NCBI RefSeq assembly: GCF_003853415.1
Contig: NZ_QTPP01000041.1
Span: 1 to 64,000, forward strand
DNA: 64,000 nucleotides
Origin: Burkholderia sp. Bp9142
GTDB lineage: Bacteria; Pseudomonadota; Gammaproteobacteria; Burkholderiales; Burkholderiaceae
Direction: 5' to 3'
The notes under the pieces are model-generated. The model did no database searches and was not told the DNA's origin. It saw only the letters and a program-made list of their open reading frames with translations. A program made the position numbers and the translations under genes. Numbering within the stretch: the first letter of the stretch is position 1; each line of letters opens with the position of its first letter. Of the stretch, positions 1 through 7,818 are shown piece after piece.

Positions 1-87
1 GCGCTCACGGGCCTGCTCGTGACGACGTTCGCGTTCCTCGGCGTCAACATGTTCCTGTCCGGGCTGCACAGCTACGGCAAGCTGTAA
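1..87 (+). CDS. ccsB: C-terminal end of cytochrome c biogenesis protein (CcsB/ResC-like), partial
   Basis: The frame is open from base 1 and ends at the TAA at 85-87, giving the last 28 residues of a protein that starts outside the window. They form a hydrophobic segment followed by a short tail, NMFLSGLHSYGKL, which I recognise as the usual C-terminus of CcsB/ResC, the haem-handling membrane subunit of system II cytochrome c maturation. It works with ResB to pass haem to apocytochromes in the periplasm. Cytochrome c1 (petC), encoded near 58 kb, would be a client. The call rests on only 28 residues, so it is moderately sure. Confidence 0.7.
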   Translation, partial: ALTGLLVTTFAFLGVNMFLSGLHSYGKL

Positions 88-114
88 GATTTCCGACGCT
101 GGTCCGACAAAAGA

Positions 115-149
115 CCGCCGGCGCACTGCGTGCCCGGCGGTTTTCTTTT
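115..149 (+). terminator. Rho-independent terminator after ccsB
   Basis: A 7-bp GC stem (115-121 with 134-140) is followed directly by TTTTCTTTT. It separates ccsB from msrP. Confidence 0.8.
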
Positions 150-245
150 GTAACGGGCGGGCGGTCCGGGCGTCGAACGGCGCATGGTGGGCCGGGTCGA
201 ACGCTCATGAAGCGTGCGCGCCGCGCATGCAGGAGGAGCAGCACG

Positions 246-1241
246 ATGTGGATCAAACACCCTTTGCGCACCGTACTGACTGGCGGTGATATCGCGCAGA
301 GCCAGATTACGCCGCGCGCGGTGTTCGAGAACCGGCGGCGCGCATTGCAGGCGGCCGGCCTCGCGGCGGCGGGCGGCTTGTTCGGCGGCAGCGGCGCGGC
401 GTTCGCCGCGTATGCGTCGCCCGACGCGCGGGCCGCGAAGCTCGCGGCGAAAACCAACCCGAAGTTCGTCGCGGCCGACAAGGTGACGCCGTTCAAGGAC
501 ATCACGTCCTACAACAACTTCTACGAATTCGGCACTGACAAGGGCGACCCGGCGCAGAACGCGGGCACGTTGCGGCCGCACCCGTGGCGCGTGAGCGTCG
601 AGGGCGAGGTGCTGCACCCGAAGGTGTTCGATCTCGACGAGCTGCTGAAGCTCGCGCCGCTCGAGGAGCGCGTGTACCGGCTGCGCTGCGTCGAGGGCTG
701 GTCGATGGTGATTCCATGGATCGGCGTGCCGCTTTCCGAGCTGATCAGGCGCGTACAGCCGACCGGTAACGCGAAATACGTGCAGTTCGTCACGCTGGCC
801 GATCCGTCGCAGATGCCGGGGCTGTCGACGCCGGTGCTCGACTGGCCATACTCGGAAGGGCTGCGGATGGACGAGGCGATGAATCCGCTGACGCTGCTGA
901 CGATGGGCGTCTACGGCCAGGTGCTGCCGAACCAGAACGGCGCGCCGGTGCGGATCGTCGTGCCGTGGAAGTACGGCTTCAAGAGCGCGAAGTCGCTCGT
1001 GAAGATCCGCTTCGTCGACAAGCAGCCGAAGACGAGCTGGAACACGTATGCATCGAACGAATACGGTTTCTATTCGAACGTGAACCCGAACGTCGATCAC
1101 CCGCGCTGGAGCCAGGCGACCGAGCGCCGGATCGGCGAGGACGGCTTCTTCACGCCGAAGCGCAAGACGCTGATGTTCAACGGCTACGGCGATCTCGTCG
1201 CATCGATGTATCAGGGCATGGACCTGAAAAAGAACTTCTGA
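246..1241 (+). CDS. msrP: Periplasmic protein-methionine-sulfoxide reductase, catalytic subunit MsrP
   Basis: A 331-residue molybdopterin oxidoreductase of the MsrP/YedY family, which reduces methionine sulfoxide in periplasmic proteins using electrons from the membrane haem protein MsrQ. The ATG at 246 is chosen because AGGAGG lies at 231-236; an in-frame ATG at 207 lacks this and would add 13 Arg-rich residues. An N-terminal twin-arginine-type region (NRRRALQAAG) precedes an Ala/Gly-rich hydrophobic stretch, as expected for Tat export of a folded cofactor enzyme. The segment YRLRCVEGWSMVIPW (about residues 140-155) carries the Cys that ligates molybdenum in this family. It is followed 20 bases later by msrQ. 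Confidence 0.93.
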   Translation: MWIKHPLRTVLTGGDIAQSQITPRAVFENRRRALQAAGLAAAGGLFGGSGAAFAAYASPDARAAKLAAKTNPKFVAADKVTPFKDITSYNNFYEFGTDKGDPAQNAGTLRPHPWRVSVEGEVLHPKVFDLDELLKLAPLEERVYRLRCVEGWSMVIPWIGVPLSELIRRVQPTGNAKYVQFVTLADPSQMPGLSTPVLDWPYSEGLRMDEAMNPLTLLTMGVYGQVLPNQNGAPVRIVVPWKYGFKSAKSLVKIRFVDKQPKTSWNTYASNEYGFYSNVNPNVDHPRWSQATERRIGEDGFFTPKRKTLMFNGYGDLVASMYQGMDLKKNF

Positions 1242-1261
1242 GTGCGACGGTGAGAAACGAC

Positions 1262-1954
1262 ATGCCTCCTTCGACGCTGACGCCGATGCGCGCGTCCGGC
1301 GCACGCACGGCCGCCGCCGCGGGCACTTCCCGGACCAGTGCGGTGCGTACCGCGTCGCCGCGCTGGCTTGCGCCCGCCAAGGTGCTGGTTTTCGCGGCCG
1401 GCCTCTATCCGCTCGCGCGTCTCGTGCTGTTCGGGCTGACCGACCGGCTCGGCGCGAACCCGATCGAATTCATCACGCGTTCGACGGGCCTCTGGACGCT
1501 GGTGATGCTCTGCATCACGCTCGCCATCACGCCGCTTCGGCGCGTGACGGGCGTTCCCGCGTTGCTGCGCTTTCGCCGGATGATCGGCCTGTTCGCGTTC
1601 TTTTACGCGACGCTGCATTTCACGACGTATCTGTGGTTCGACAAGTGGTTCGACGTGCTCGCGATCCTGAAGGACGTCGGCAAGCGCCCGTTCATCACGG
1701 TCGGCTTCGCCGCGTTCGTGCTGCTGATTCCGCTGGCCGCGACATCGCCGCGTGCGATGGTGCGCCGGCTCGGCCGTCACTGGGCGGCGCTGCATCGCGC
1801 GATCTATGTGATCGCGCTGTTCGGCGTGCTGCATTTCTGGTGGATGCGGGCCGGCAAGCACGATCTCGCGCAGCCGACGCTCTACGCGACGGTCGTCGCG
1901 GTGCTGCTCGGCTGGCGGCTGCTTGGATGGGGCTGGCGGCGCATCCGTGCGTGA
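1262..1954 (+). CDS. msrQ: Haem-binding membrane subunit MsrQ
   Basis: A 230-residue integral membrane cytochrome b-type protein of the MsrQ/YedZ family that passes quinol- or flavin-derived electrons to MsrP. After a hydrophilic 35-residue N-terminus there are about six hydrophobic segments. Conserved histidines occur in FYATLHFTTYLWFD, HWAALHRAIYVIALFG and GVLHFWWM, the positions of haem ligands in the family. The ATG at 1262 follows msrP by 20 bases; an ATG eight codons later is an alternative. The N-terminus is longer and more Ala/Thr-rich than in enterobacterial MsrQ. Confidence 0.92.
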   Translation: MPPSTLTPMRASGARTAAAAGTSRTSAVRTASPRWLAPAKVLVFAAGLYPLARLVLFGLTDRLGANPIEFITRSTGLWTLVMLCITLAITPLRRVTGVPALLRFRRMIGLFAFFYATLHFTTYLWFDKWFDVLAILKDVGKRPFITVGFAAFVLLIPLAATSPRAMVRRLGRHWAALHRAIYVIALFGVLHFWWMRAGKHDLAQPTLYATVVAVLLGWRLLGWGWRRIRA

Positions 1955-1976
1955 CGTTGCGGGCCCGAAAAAACAA

Positions 1977-2005
1977 AGGGCGATGACGGGAAGTCATCGC
2001 CCTTG
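1977..2005 (-). terminator. Terminator between converging msrQ and lptM
   Basis: An 11-bp perfect inverted repeat (1977-1987 with 1993-2003) has a 5-base loop. Read on the minus strand it is followed by a T-rich run (TTTGTTTTTT), so it mainly ends lptM transcripts; it could also stop msrQ transcripts. Confidence 0.85.
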
Positions 2006-2039
2006 TCGCGACAGACACTGCGCGAGCGGCGGCGCGCGA

Positions 2040-2321
2040 TTACTGCGCGGAGGCCGGGCCTGATGCCGGTGTGGCGGCCTTCGATGCGCCGCTCGACAGC
2101 TCGGGCGACAGCGTGAGCGGCGTGCCGGAAGAGTCGGGAATGCTGTCGGACGACGCATTTTCATCGGTCGGCGCGACGTCCGACGGCGGCGTGTCCTGCT
2201 GCTGGATGGGCTTCGCCGGCAACGGGGGCACGGTAGGCAGATAGAGCGGACCGCGTTGGCCGCAGCCGGCAAGAATCGCCAAAGCCGCTACAATCGCGCT
2301 CATCCGGAAAACGACTCGCAT
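2040..2321 (-). CDS. lptM: LPS translocon maturation lipoprotein LptM (YifL family)
   Basis: A 93-residue small lipoprotein. The N-terminus has a short hydrophobic stretch ending in the lipobox LAGC (Cys20), followed by the family signature GQRGPLYLP, so it should be acylated and sent to the outer membrane. In E. coli LptM helps disulfide maturation of the LptD/LptE LPS export channel. The C-terminal 55 residues are Pro/Ser/Ala-rich and probably disordered. It diverges from cyaY with only 36 bases between start codons. In many relatives lysA lies downstream of this gene; here a terminator and msrQ follow instead. Confidence 0.88.
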   Translation of the reverse strand: MRVVFRMSAIVAALAILAGCGQRGPLYLPTVPPLPAKPIQQQDTPPSDVAPTDENASSDSIPDSSGTPLTLSPELSSGASKAATPASGPASAQ

Positions 2322-2357
2322 GATCGTCCCTGAACAATTTAACCGATAGAGTTTAGC

Positions 2358-2684
2358 ATGTCCGATACTGAATACCTGGCCCGTGCCGAGGCCGTGCTGG
2401 CGGCCGTCGAGCGTACCGTGGATGCCGCGAACGACGGTGATCACGACATCGATCTGGAGCGCAACGGCAGCGTGCTGACGCTGACGTTCGAGAACGGCTC
2501 GAAGATCATCATCAACCTCCAGCCGCCGATGAAGGAACTGTGGATCGCCGCGAAGGCGGGTGGATTCCATTACCGCTTCGTGGACGGCGAATGGCGCGAT
2601 ACACGCACCGGCACCGAGTTCTTCTCGGCGCTCACCGGCTACGCGACGCAGCAGGCCGGCCTGCCGATCACGTTCGGCGCGTAA
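2358..2684 (+). CDS. cyaY: Bacterial frataxin CyaY
   Basis: A 108-residue frataxin homologue, normal length for the family. It binds iron through an acidic first helix (AEAVLAAVERTVDAANDGD) and modulates the IscS/IscU iron-sulfur cluster machinery in the cytosol. The beta-sheet core shows the usual SVLTLTFENGSKIIINLQPP followed by KELWIAAKAGGFHY. It starts 36 bases from the divergent lptM and faces mrcA, with a shared terminator between them. Clusters made in this cell include those of GltB, GltD and the Rieske protein encoded elsewhere in the window. Confidence 0.95.
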   Translation: MSDTEYLARAEAVLAAVERTVDAANDGDHDIDLERNGSVLTLTFENGSKIIINLQPPMKELWIAAKAGGFHYRFVDGEWRDTRTGTEFFSALTGYATQQAGLPITFGA

Positions 2685-2740
2685 CGACGGGCGCTCGCCG
2701 GGCCGGGTGCCGATACGTCGGATCAACGCACAAGGAAAAA

Positions 2741-2762
2741 GCGCCCCGCGGGGCGCTTTTTT
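2741..2762. terminator. Bidirectional terminator between cyaY and mrcA
   Basis: An 8-bp GC stem with no free loop bases (2741-2748 with 2749-2756) is flanked by an A-run on the left and TTTTTT on the right, so it can act on both converging genes. Confidence 0.88.
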
Positions 2763-2779
2763 CATGCATGGGCCGTTCG

Positions 2780-5173
2780 TCAGTGGCCGCGGAACAGGTT
2801 CATGATGTCCTGCTTTTCCTGCTCGTCGACGTGCGGCGCCGCTTCTTCGGTGTTCTCGACCGCCGGCGCCTGCGGCACGCCGACCGTCGACACGAAGCCG
2901 TGCCCCGGCGTGAACTCGGTGAAGTACAGTTCGCCGCCGAGCGACTGGACGTCGTCCGGCATTGCCGGCTTGAACTCCGGCACGCCCTTCAGCGCCGCGC
3001 CCATGTATTCGATCCAGACCGGCAGCGACAGGCCGCCGCCGGTTTCGCGATCGCCGAGGCTGCGCGGGTTGTCGTAGCCGATCCACGCGATCGCCGCGAG
3101 CGTGTGCTGGTAGCCTGCGAACCACGCATCGTGCGAGTCGTTCGTCGTGCCGGTCTTGCCCGCGAGGTCGGTGCGCTTCAGTACATTGGTCCGTGCGCCC
3201 GTGCCGCGCTGCGCGACGCTCTGCAGCAGGCTGTTCGTCACGTACGCGTTGCGTGCGTCGATCGCGCGCGGCGCGTTCTGCTCGGCGATGAGCGGCTGCG
3301 CGCGGGCGACGATCGCGCCGTTCGGATCGGTCACTTCGGCGATCAGGTACGGATTCACGCGGAAGCCGCCGTTCGCGAACACCGAGTACGCGCCGGCCAT
3401 CTGCAGTGGCGTGACCTGGCCCGCGCCGAGCGCCATCGGCAGGTAGGCCGGATGGCGGTCGGCGTCGAAGCCGAAGCGCGTGATGTACTGCTGCGTGTAC
3501 TTCGTGCCGATGTGGTTCAGGATCCGGATCGACACGAGGTTGCGCGAACGCTGCAGCGCGGTGCGCATCGACATCGGGCCTTCGAAGCCGCCGCCGTAGT
3601 TCTTCGGTTCCCACGGCTGGCCGCCGGTTTCCGCGGCGCTGAAATACAGCGGGCCGTCGTTGATCACCGTGGCCGGCCCGAGGCCCTTGTCGAGCGACGC
3701 CGAGTAGATGAACGGCTTGAACGACGAACCCGGTTGCCGCCACGCCTGCGTGACGTGGTTGAACTTGTTCTTGTTGTAGTCGAAGCCGCCGACGAGCGAG
3801 CGGATCGCGCCGTCCTGCGGGATGATCGAGATGAACGCGCCTTCGACCTGCGGCAACTGCGTGATCGACCATTTGTCGGCGTCGTTCTTCACGACCCGGA
3901 CGATCGCGCCCGGGCGGATGCGGCGGTTCGGCTGCGCGCTGGCCGACAGCGCGCCCGACGCGAAGCGCAGGTTGTCGCCTTCGATCGTCGCGCTGCTGCC
4001 GTCGATGAAGGCGACCGTGATCTGGCGCGGGGTTGCCGCGGTGACCACCGCCGCGACCAGTTCGCCGTTGTCGGGGTGCTCGAGCAGCGCGTCGTCGATC
4101 GCCTGCTCGCGGTCGTCCGCGCCGGCCGGCAGCTCGATGAAGCCTTCCGGCCCGCGATAGCCGTGGCGGCGCTCGTAATCCATGATGCCCTTGCGCAGCG
4201 CGGTGTACGCGACCTGCTGGTCGGCCGAGTCGATCGTCGTGACGACGTTGAAGCCGCGCGTGTAGGTTTCCTCGCGATACTGCGCGTACATCATCTGCCG
4301 GACCATTTCCGCGACGTACTCGGCGTGCACGCTGAACTCGCGGCCCGCGCCCTTGACGACGAGCGGCTGCGCGACGGCTTCGTCGTACTGCTCGCGGGTG
4401 ATGAAGTTCAGCTCGAGCATCCGCTGCAGGATGTATTCCTGGCGGACCTTCGCGCGCTTCGGATTGACCACCGGGTTATACGCGGACGGTGCCTTCGGCA
4501 GCCCCGCGAGCATCGCCGCTTCGGCGAGCGTGATGTCCTTCAGATCCTTGCCGAAATACACGCGCGCGGCGCTCGCGAAGCCGTACGCACGCTGGCCGAG
4601 ATAGATCTGATTCATGTAGACCTCGAGAATCTGATCCTTCGTCAGTGCGCGCTCGATCCGGTACGCGAGCAGAATCTCGTAGATCTTGCGCGTGTAGGTC
4701 TTTTCGCTCGACAGGAAGAAGTTGCGCGCGACCTGCATCGTGATCGTGCTCGCGCCCTGCGACGCATGGCCGTTCGTCAGCGCGACGAAGCCGGCGCGGG
4801 CGATGCCGGTGAGGTCGACGCCGCCGTGATCGTAGAAGCGCGCGTCCTCGATCGCGAGGATCGCTTTCTTGAGCGAGTCCGGCACGTCCTTGAAATGGAC
4901 GATGTCGCGGCGTTCCTCGCCGAATTCGCCGATCAGCACGTGATCGGACGTATAGATGCGCAGCGGAACCTTCGGACGATAGTCGGTCAGCGCGTCGAGC
5001 GACGGCATGTTCGGCCACGCGACGACGAGCGCGTAGCCGAGCACGAGGCCGCCGGCCACGACGAGGGCCACGCACATCGCGGCGACGCCGATCAGGGCTT
5101 TCTGCCACCAGGGCCGTTTCTTCGGCTCGGGCGCGGGAGGCGGGGACGTAGGAGACGTGGATTGCATAGGCAT
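2780..5173 (-). CDS. mrcA: Penicillin-binding protein 1A, bifunctional transglycosylase/transpeptidase
   Basis: A 797-residue class A PBP that polymerises and cross-links peptidoglycan at the inner membrane. It has a cytosolic Pro-rich tail, one membrane anchor (about 26-52), a glycosyltransferase domain with catalytic Glu109 in AILAIEDARFYDHGGVD and the motif GASTITMQVARN, then the family's OB-like insert. The penicillin-binding domain has SSFK (nucleophile Ser483), SRN and KTGT. The ATG at 5173 is used; a second ATG two codons on (5167) is equally possible. It is transcribed away from pilM, the arrangement seen in many gamma- and beta-proteobacteria. Confidence 0.95.
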   Translation of the reverse strand: MPMQSTSPTSPPPAPEPKKRPWWQKALIGVAAMCVALVVAGGLVLGYALVVAWPNMPSLDALTDYRPKVPLRIYTSDHVLIGEFGEERRDIVHFKDVPDSLKKAILAIEDARFYDHGGVDLTGIARAGFVALTNGHASQGASTITMQVARNFFLSSEKTYTRKIYEILLAYRIERALTKDQILEVYMNQIYLGQRAYGFASAARVYFGKDLKDITLAEAAMLAGLPKAPSAYNPVVNPKRAKVRQEYILQRMLELNFITREQYDEAVAQPLVVKGAGREFSVHAEYVAEMVRQMMYAQYREETYTRGFNVVTTIDSADQQVAYTALRKGIMDYERRHGYRGPEGFIELPAGADDREQAIDDALLEHPDNGELVAAVVTAATPRQITVAFIDGSSATIEGDNLRFASGALSASAQPNRRIRPGAIVRVVKNDADKWSITQLPQVEGAFISIIPQDGAIRSLVGGFDYNKNKFNHVTQAWRQPGSSFKPFIYSASLDKGLGPATVINDGPLYFSAAETGGQPWEPKNYGGGFEGPMSMRTALQRSRNLVSIRILNHIGTKYTQQYITRFGFDADRHPAYLPMALGAGQVTPLQMAGAYSVFANGGFRVNPYLIAEVTDPNGAIVARAQPLIAEQNAPRAIDARNAYVTNSLLQSVAQRGTGARTNVLKRTDLAGKTGTTNDSHDAWFAGYQHTLAAIAWIGYDNPRSLGDRETGGGLSLPVWIEYMGAALKGVPEFKPAMPDDVQSLGGELYFTEFTPGHGFVSTVGVPQAPAVENTEEAAPHVDEQEKQDIMNLFRGH

Positions 5174-5192
5174 ACCGGAAAACAGTCCCGCG

Positions 5193-5198
5193 ATTATA
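5193..5198 (-). promoter_or_regulatory. Candidate -10 box for mrcA
   Basis: On the minus strand the sequence reads TATAAT, a perfect -10 hexamer, about 20 bases before the mrcA start. No good -35 is visible at the right distance, so this is a weak call. Confidence 0.35.
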
Positions 5199-5393
5199 GC
5201 TGCCCGGTAAGACCGGTCCTGACGCGGGGGCGTCCGCCGGAAAGCCGGCGGATCGCGGTGCCGCCAGCATAGCGTCCGCGCGGCTGTTCCGTGCCGTGGC
5301 TGGCCGTCCGGCCGACTGTCGCGCGCACGCGCCGCTTTGCAGAATCAGGCCTCGGAAACGCGGCGTGGGCCGCAACGATCGCGGGAGGCTGGG

Positions 5394-6317
5394 ATGACAG
5401 GACGATGGGCGGCGCGGTTCGCGCCGGGCAGGCACCGTTCGACGGGCGTCGACGTCGGTGCGGACGAGGTGAGGGTGGCCGTGCTGAGCCGGCGCGGCCG
5501 CGTCGCGGATGTGCGGGTCGAAGGGCTCGAGCGGGAGCCGGTGGGACTGGCGGGCGGGCCGGAGGACGCGCGCTGGGCCGCGGTCGCGCGCGCGTTGGCG
5601 GCAGCCGTGTCGCGGTTGTCGGCCGCGGGCGTGCGCTGCGACGCGCGCGGCGTGATGGCGCTGCGCGACGACGAGATGCGGACCGCGACGCTCGATCTGG
5701 CCGGGCGCGACGACGTCGCCCACGCCGCCCGCCAGGCGGCCGAACGCATCTCGGGGCTGGCGCCGGACAGCCTCGCATTCGACTGGCGGCAGGACGACGG
5801 CGCGTGTCCGGGCGAGATTGCGGTCGCCGTGGCACCGCAGGCATTGCTCGAACGGCGGATCGACGTGGCCGCGCAGGCCGGCATCGACCTGACGGCCGTA
5901 GACGGCGAGTCGGCCGCCGCGTTGCGCGCGTTGCGCTATGCCGCGCAGTTCGAACCCGACGCGCACGGTCCGTACGCCGCATTCTGGTTCTGCGACACGG
6001 GCGTGCGCGGCTGGCGGGTCGACGGCGCGGTCGCCGCGCCGGTGCTCGCGGTGTCCGGCGACGTGCAGGCGGCGCTGCCCGACGCATTGCGCCAGTGCGT
6101 ATTCGAGCCGGTGCGCTGCGTGCTCGTGGCCGGCGACGCGCGCTGCATCGCCCGCTGCGGCACGTCGGTCGCCGATATCGGCGATGCGCTCGGCGTGGCC
6201 GCGGTGCCGTTCGACTGCACGGGATGGAACGGGTTGCCGGGCGAGCCCTCCGGTGTGCCGGGAGGTCCGGCATTTGCCCTCGCGGTCGGACTGGCGCTGC
6301 GCGGGGTGTGGGAATGA
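5394..6317 (+). CDS. pilM: Type IV pilus assembly protein PilM (actin-like)
   Basis: A 307-residue PilM-like protein. PilM has an actin/FtsA-type fold, sits under the inner membrane and binds the N-terminal motif of PilN, linking cytosolic ATPases to the alignment complex. The phosphate-1-like loop GVDVGADEVRVAVLSR appears near residue 25. Overall similarity is modest and it is shorter than canonical PilM (about 350), so part of the call rests on its place before pilN. The ATG at 5394 is preceded by GGGAGG at 5383-5388; an upstream in-frame ATG at 5337 lacks such a site. The stop overlaps the pilN start. Confidence 0.78.
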   Translation: MTGRWAARFAPGRHRSTGVDVGADEVRVAVLSRRGRVADVRVEGLEREPVGLAGGPEDARWAAVARALAAAVSRLSAAGVRCDARGVMALRDDEMRTATLDLAGRDDVAHAARQAAERISGLAPDSLAFDWRQDDGACPGEIAVAVAPQALLERRIDVAAQAGIDLTAVDGESAAALRALRYAAQFEPDAHGPYAAFWFCDTGVRGWRVDGAVAAPVLAVSGDVQAALPDALRQCVFEPVRCVLVAGDARCIARCGTSVADIGDALGVAAVPFDCTGWNGLPGEPSGVPGGPAFALAVGLALRGVWE

Positions 6318-6949
6318 TGGCCGATACGGGGTTCGGGCGGCCTGTCGTCGGCCACGCCGCGCTCGGTGGCTTCAATCTGCTGCCATACCGTGAGCGGCTG
6401 GCGCAGGCGTTGCGGCGGCGTCGTGCCATGCAGTGCGGGGCAGCGATCGTGCTCGGCATATTCGGGGCCTGCGTCTGGACGGGGGCGCAGACAGTGTGGA
6501 GATGGCGCGTGGATGCCGAGCGTACGCGTGTGGAGGCGCAACTGCGGCAATTGCAGCCACAGGTCGATGCCGCACGGCGTGCCGCCGGTGCGGCCGCCGA
6601 CCTCGCGCAGCGCGATGCGCGGTCGGTCGTGCTTGCCGCGCCTTACCGGCGCGCCACCGGGCTGCTCGCAACGCTGGCGCAGGTGCGCGACGACACCGTC
6701 CGGCTCGACGCATTGCGCACGACTTCGTCCGGCGCCGTGCTCGACGCGCGCGCGACGAGCTATCGGGCGGCCGCGCGGTGGCTCGCGCGGATCGCAGCCG
6801 AGCGGCGCGACTGGCGCTTCGATATCGGTGCGCTGACACCGGCTTCGGCCACGCCGGTCACGGGGGCAGCCGTGCCGTTCCGGTTTTCCGTACAGGTGCG
6901 CTGGCACGACGCGTCGCCGCGGCAGGGCGCAGCAGGAGGTGGCGCATGA
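6314..6949 (+). CDS. pilN: Type IV pilus inner-membrane alignment protein PilN
   Basis: A 211-residue bitopic protein. The cytosolic N-terminus carries FNLLPYRER (residues 20-28), the form of the conserved INLLPWR motif by which PilN docks onto PilM. A membrane span follows (about 40-58), then an Ala/Arg/Gln-rich coiled coil (about 65-105) and a small periplasmic alpha/beta domain. The first codon overlaps the pilM stop (ATGA), giving translational coupling; a second ATG follows immediately. It would pair with the PilO part of the next gene in the periplasm. Confidence 0.82.
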   Translation: MMADTGFGRPVVGHAALGGFNLLPYRERLAQALRRRRAMQCGAAIVLGIFGACVWTGAQTVWRWRVDAERTRVEAQLRQLQPQVDAARRAAGAAADLAQRDARSVVLAAPYRRATGLLATLAQVRDDTVRLDALRTTSSGAVLDARATSYRAAARWLARIAAERRDWRFDIGALTPASATPVTGAAVPFRFSVQVRWHDASPRQGAAGGGA

Positions 6950-7818
6950 CGGCGATCGTGCCTCTGTCCATGCGAGGCGTTGCCGGGTCGCTCGGCCACG
7001 CGACGCGGGTGTCGCCGGCCGCGGCACACGCCGTCGGCTGCGTGGCGGCATTCGCGTCCGTGATGGTGGGCGCCATTCATCTGACGGATGCCGTCGACTG
7101 GAGCGGACTTGCACGCAGTCGCGCGTTGCTGGCAATGGCACAGGTGCGTGCCGCCGACACACAGCGGATGCTCGCGGCCGCCGCGCAGCAGCGGCGCGAC
7201 ACGGTCCCGGCTGCCGGGCGCCATGTCAGCTCGCCGCGTGCGCCGGCGTGGCCCGCGCTGTTGCTTGAGCTGGCCGACCTGGCCGGAGCGAGCGGTTTGC
7301 GGATCGTGTCGATCGAGCCGCGGCGCGCGGACGATGCGGCGCCGGACGGCCGGCGCACGGTGCGGATCGTTGCCGACGGCGGCTTTCCGGCGCTGCTGCG
7401 GCTGATGGGAGGGTTGGCGGGCTTCCCCGCGCTGGTGGTGCCGTCGGTGCTGCATATCGAGCGAAAACCGCCCGCGTCGCGGGTCGACATGACGATCGAC
7501 GTGTTTCCGTCGCTGTCGGCAGCCCGTTTTCCGGGTGGCGCGGTGCCCGCGCTTGCCGGTGCACCGGGCGGCGATCCATTCGGCGGCGCGGGTTCGCCCA
7601 TGGTGGCCGAAGATGCGGCGCCGCGTCTGGCCGGCACGATCCGCGATGCGCACGCCGGACTTGCGTTGTTCGATGCAGGTGACGGCGTGTTCGCGGCCGT
7701 CGCGCCGGGCGAAGCACTCGGGGCCTCGCGCGTGATGCGCGTCGATGCCGGTGCCGTGACGCTTGCGACGGCCGATGGCGCGCGCCGGTTCGTCATGGAC
7801 GAAGGAGATCGTCCATGA
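6946..7818 (+). CDS. Pilus assembly protein: PilO-like protein fused to a PilP-like C-terminus
   Basis: 290 residues. The first 190 look like PilO: short cytosolic start, one hydrophobic span (about 28-46), coiled coil (52-90) and a ferredoxin-like periplasmic domain. After a Gly/Pro-rich linker (about 195-225), residues 228-290 (LAGTIRDAHAGLALFDAGDG onward) resemble the beta-domain of PilP, the lipoprotein that contacts the secretin. No separate pilP with a lipobox occurs before pilQ. I infer a PilO-PilP fusion, which would tie the inner-membrane complex to PilQ without a lipid anchor. The start overlaps pilN by four bases and has AGGAGG at 6934-6939. Confidence 0.68.
   Translation: MTAIVPLSMRGVAGSLGHATRVSPAAAHAVGCVAAFASVMVGAIHLTDAVDWSGLARSRALLAMAQVRAADTQRMLAAAAQQRRDTVPAAGRHVSSPRAPAWPALLLELADLAGASGLRIVSIEPRRADDAAPDGRRTVRIVADGGFPALLRLMGGLAGFPALVVPSVLHIERKPPASRVDMTIDVFPSLSAARFPGGAVPALAGAPGGDPFGGAGSPMVAEDAAPRLAGTIRDAHAGLALFDAGDGVFAAVAPGEALGASRVMRVDAGAVTLATADGARRFVMDEGDRP

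Noticed and set aside
2540..5272. Open frame of 910 codons on the plus strand opposite mrcA
   Set aside because: Arg-rich low-complexity translation opposite a clear PBP1A; shadow frame.
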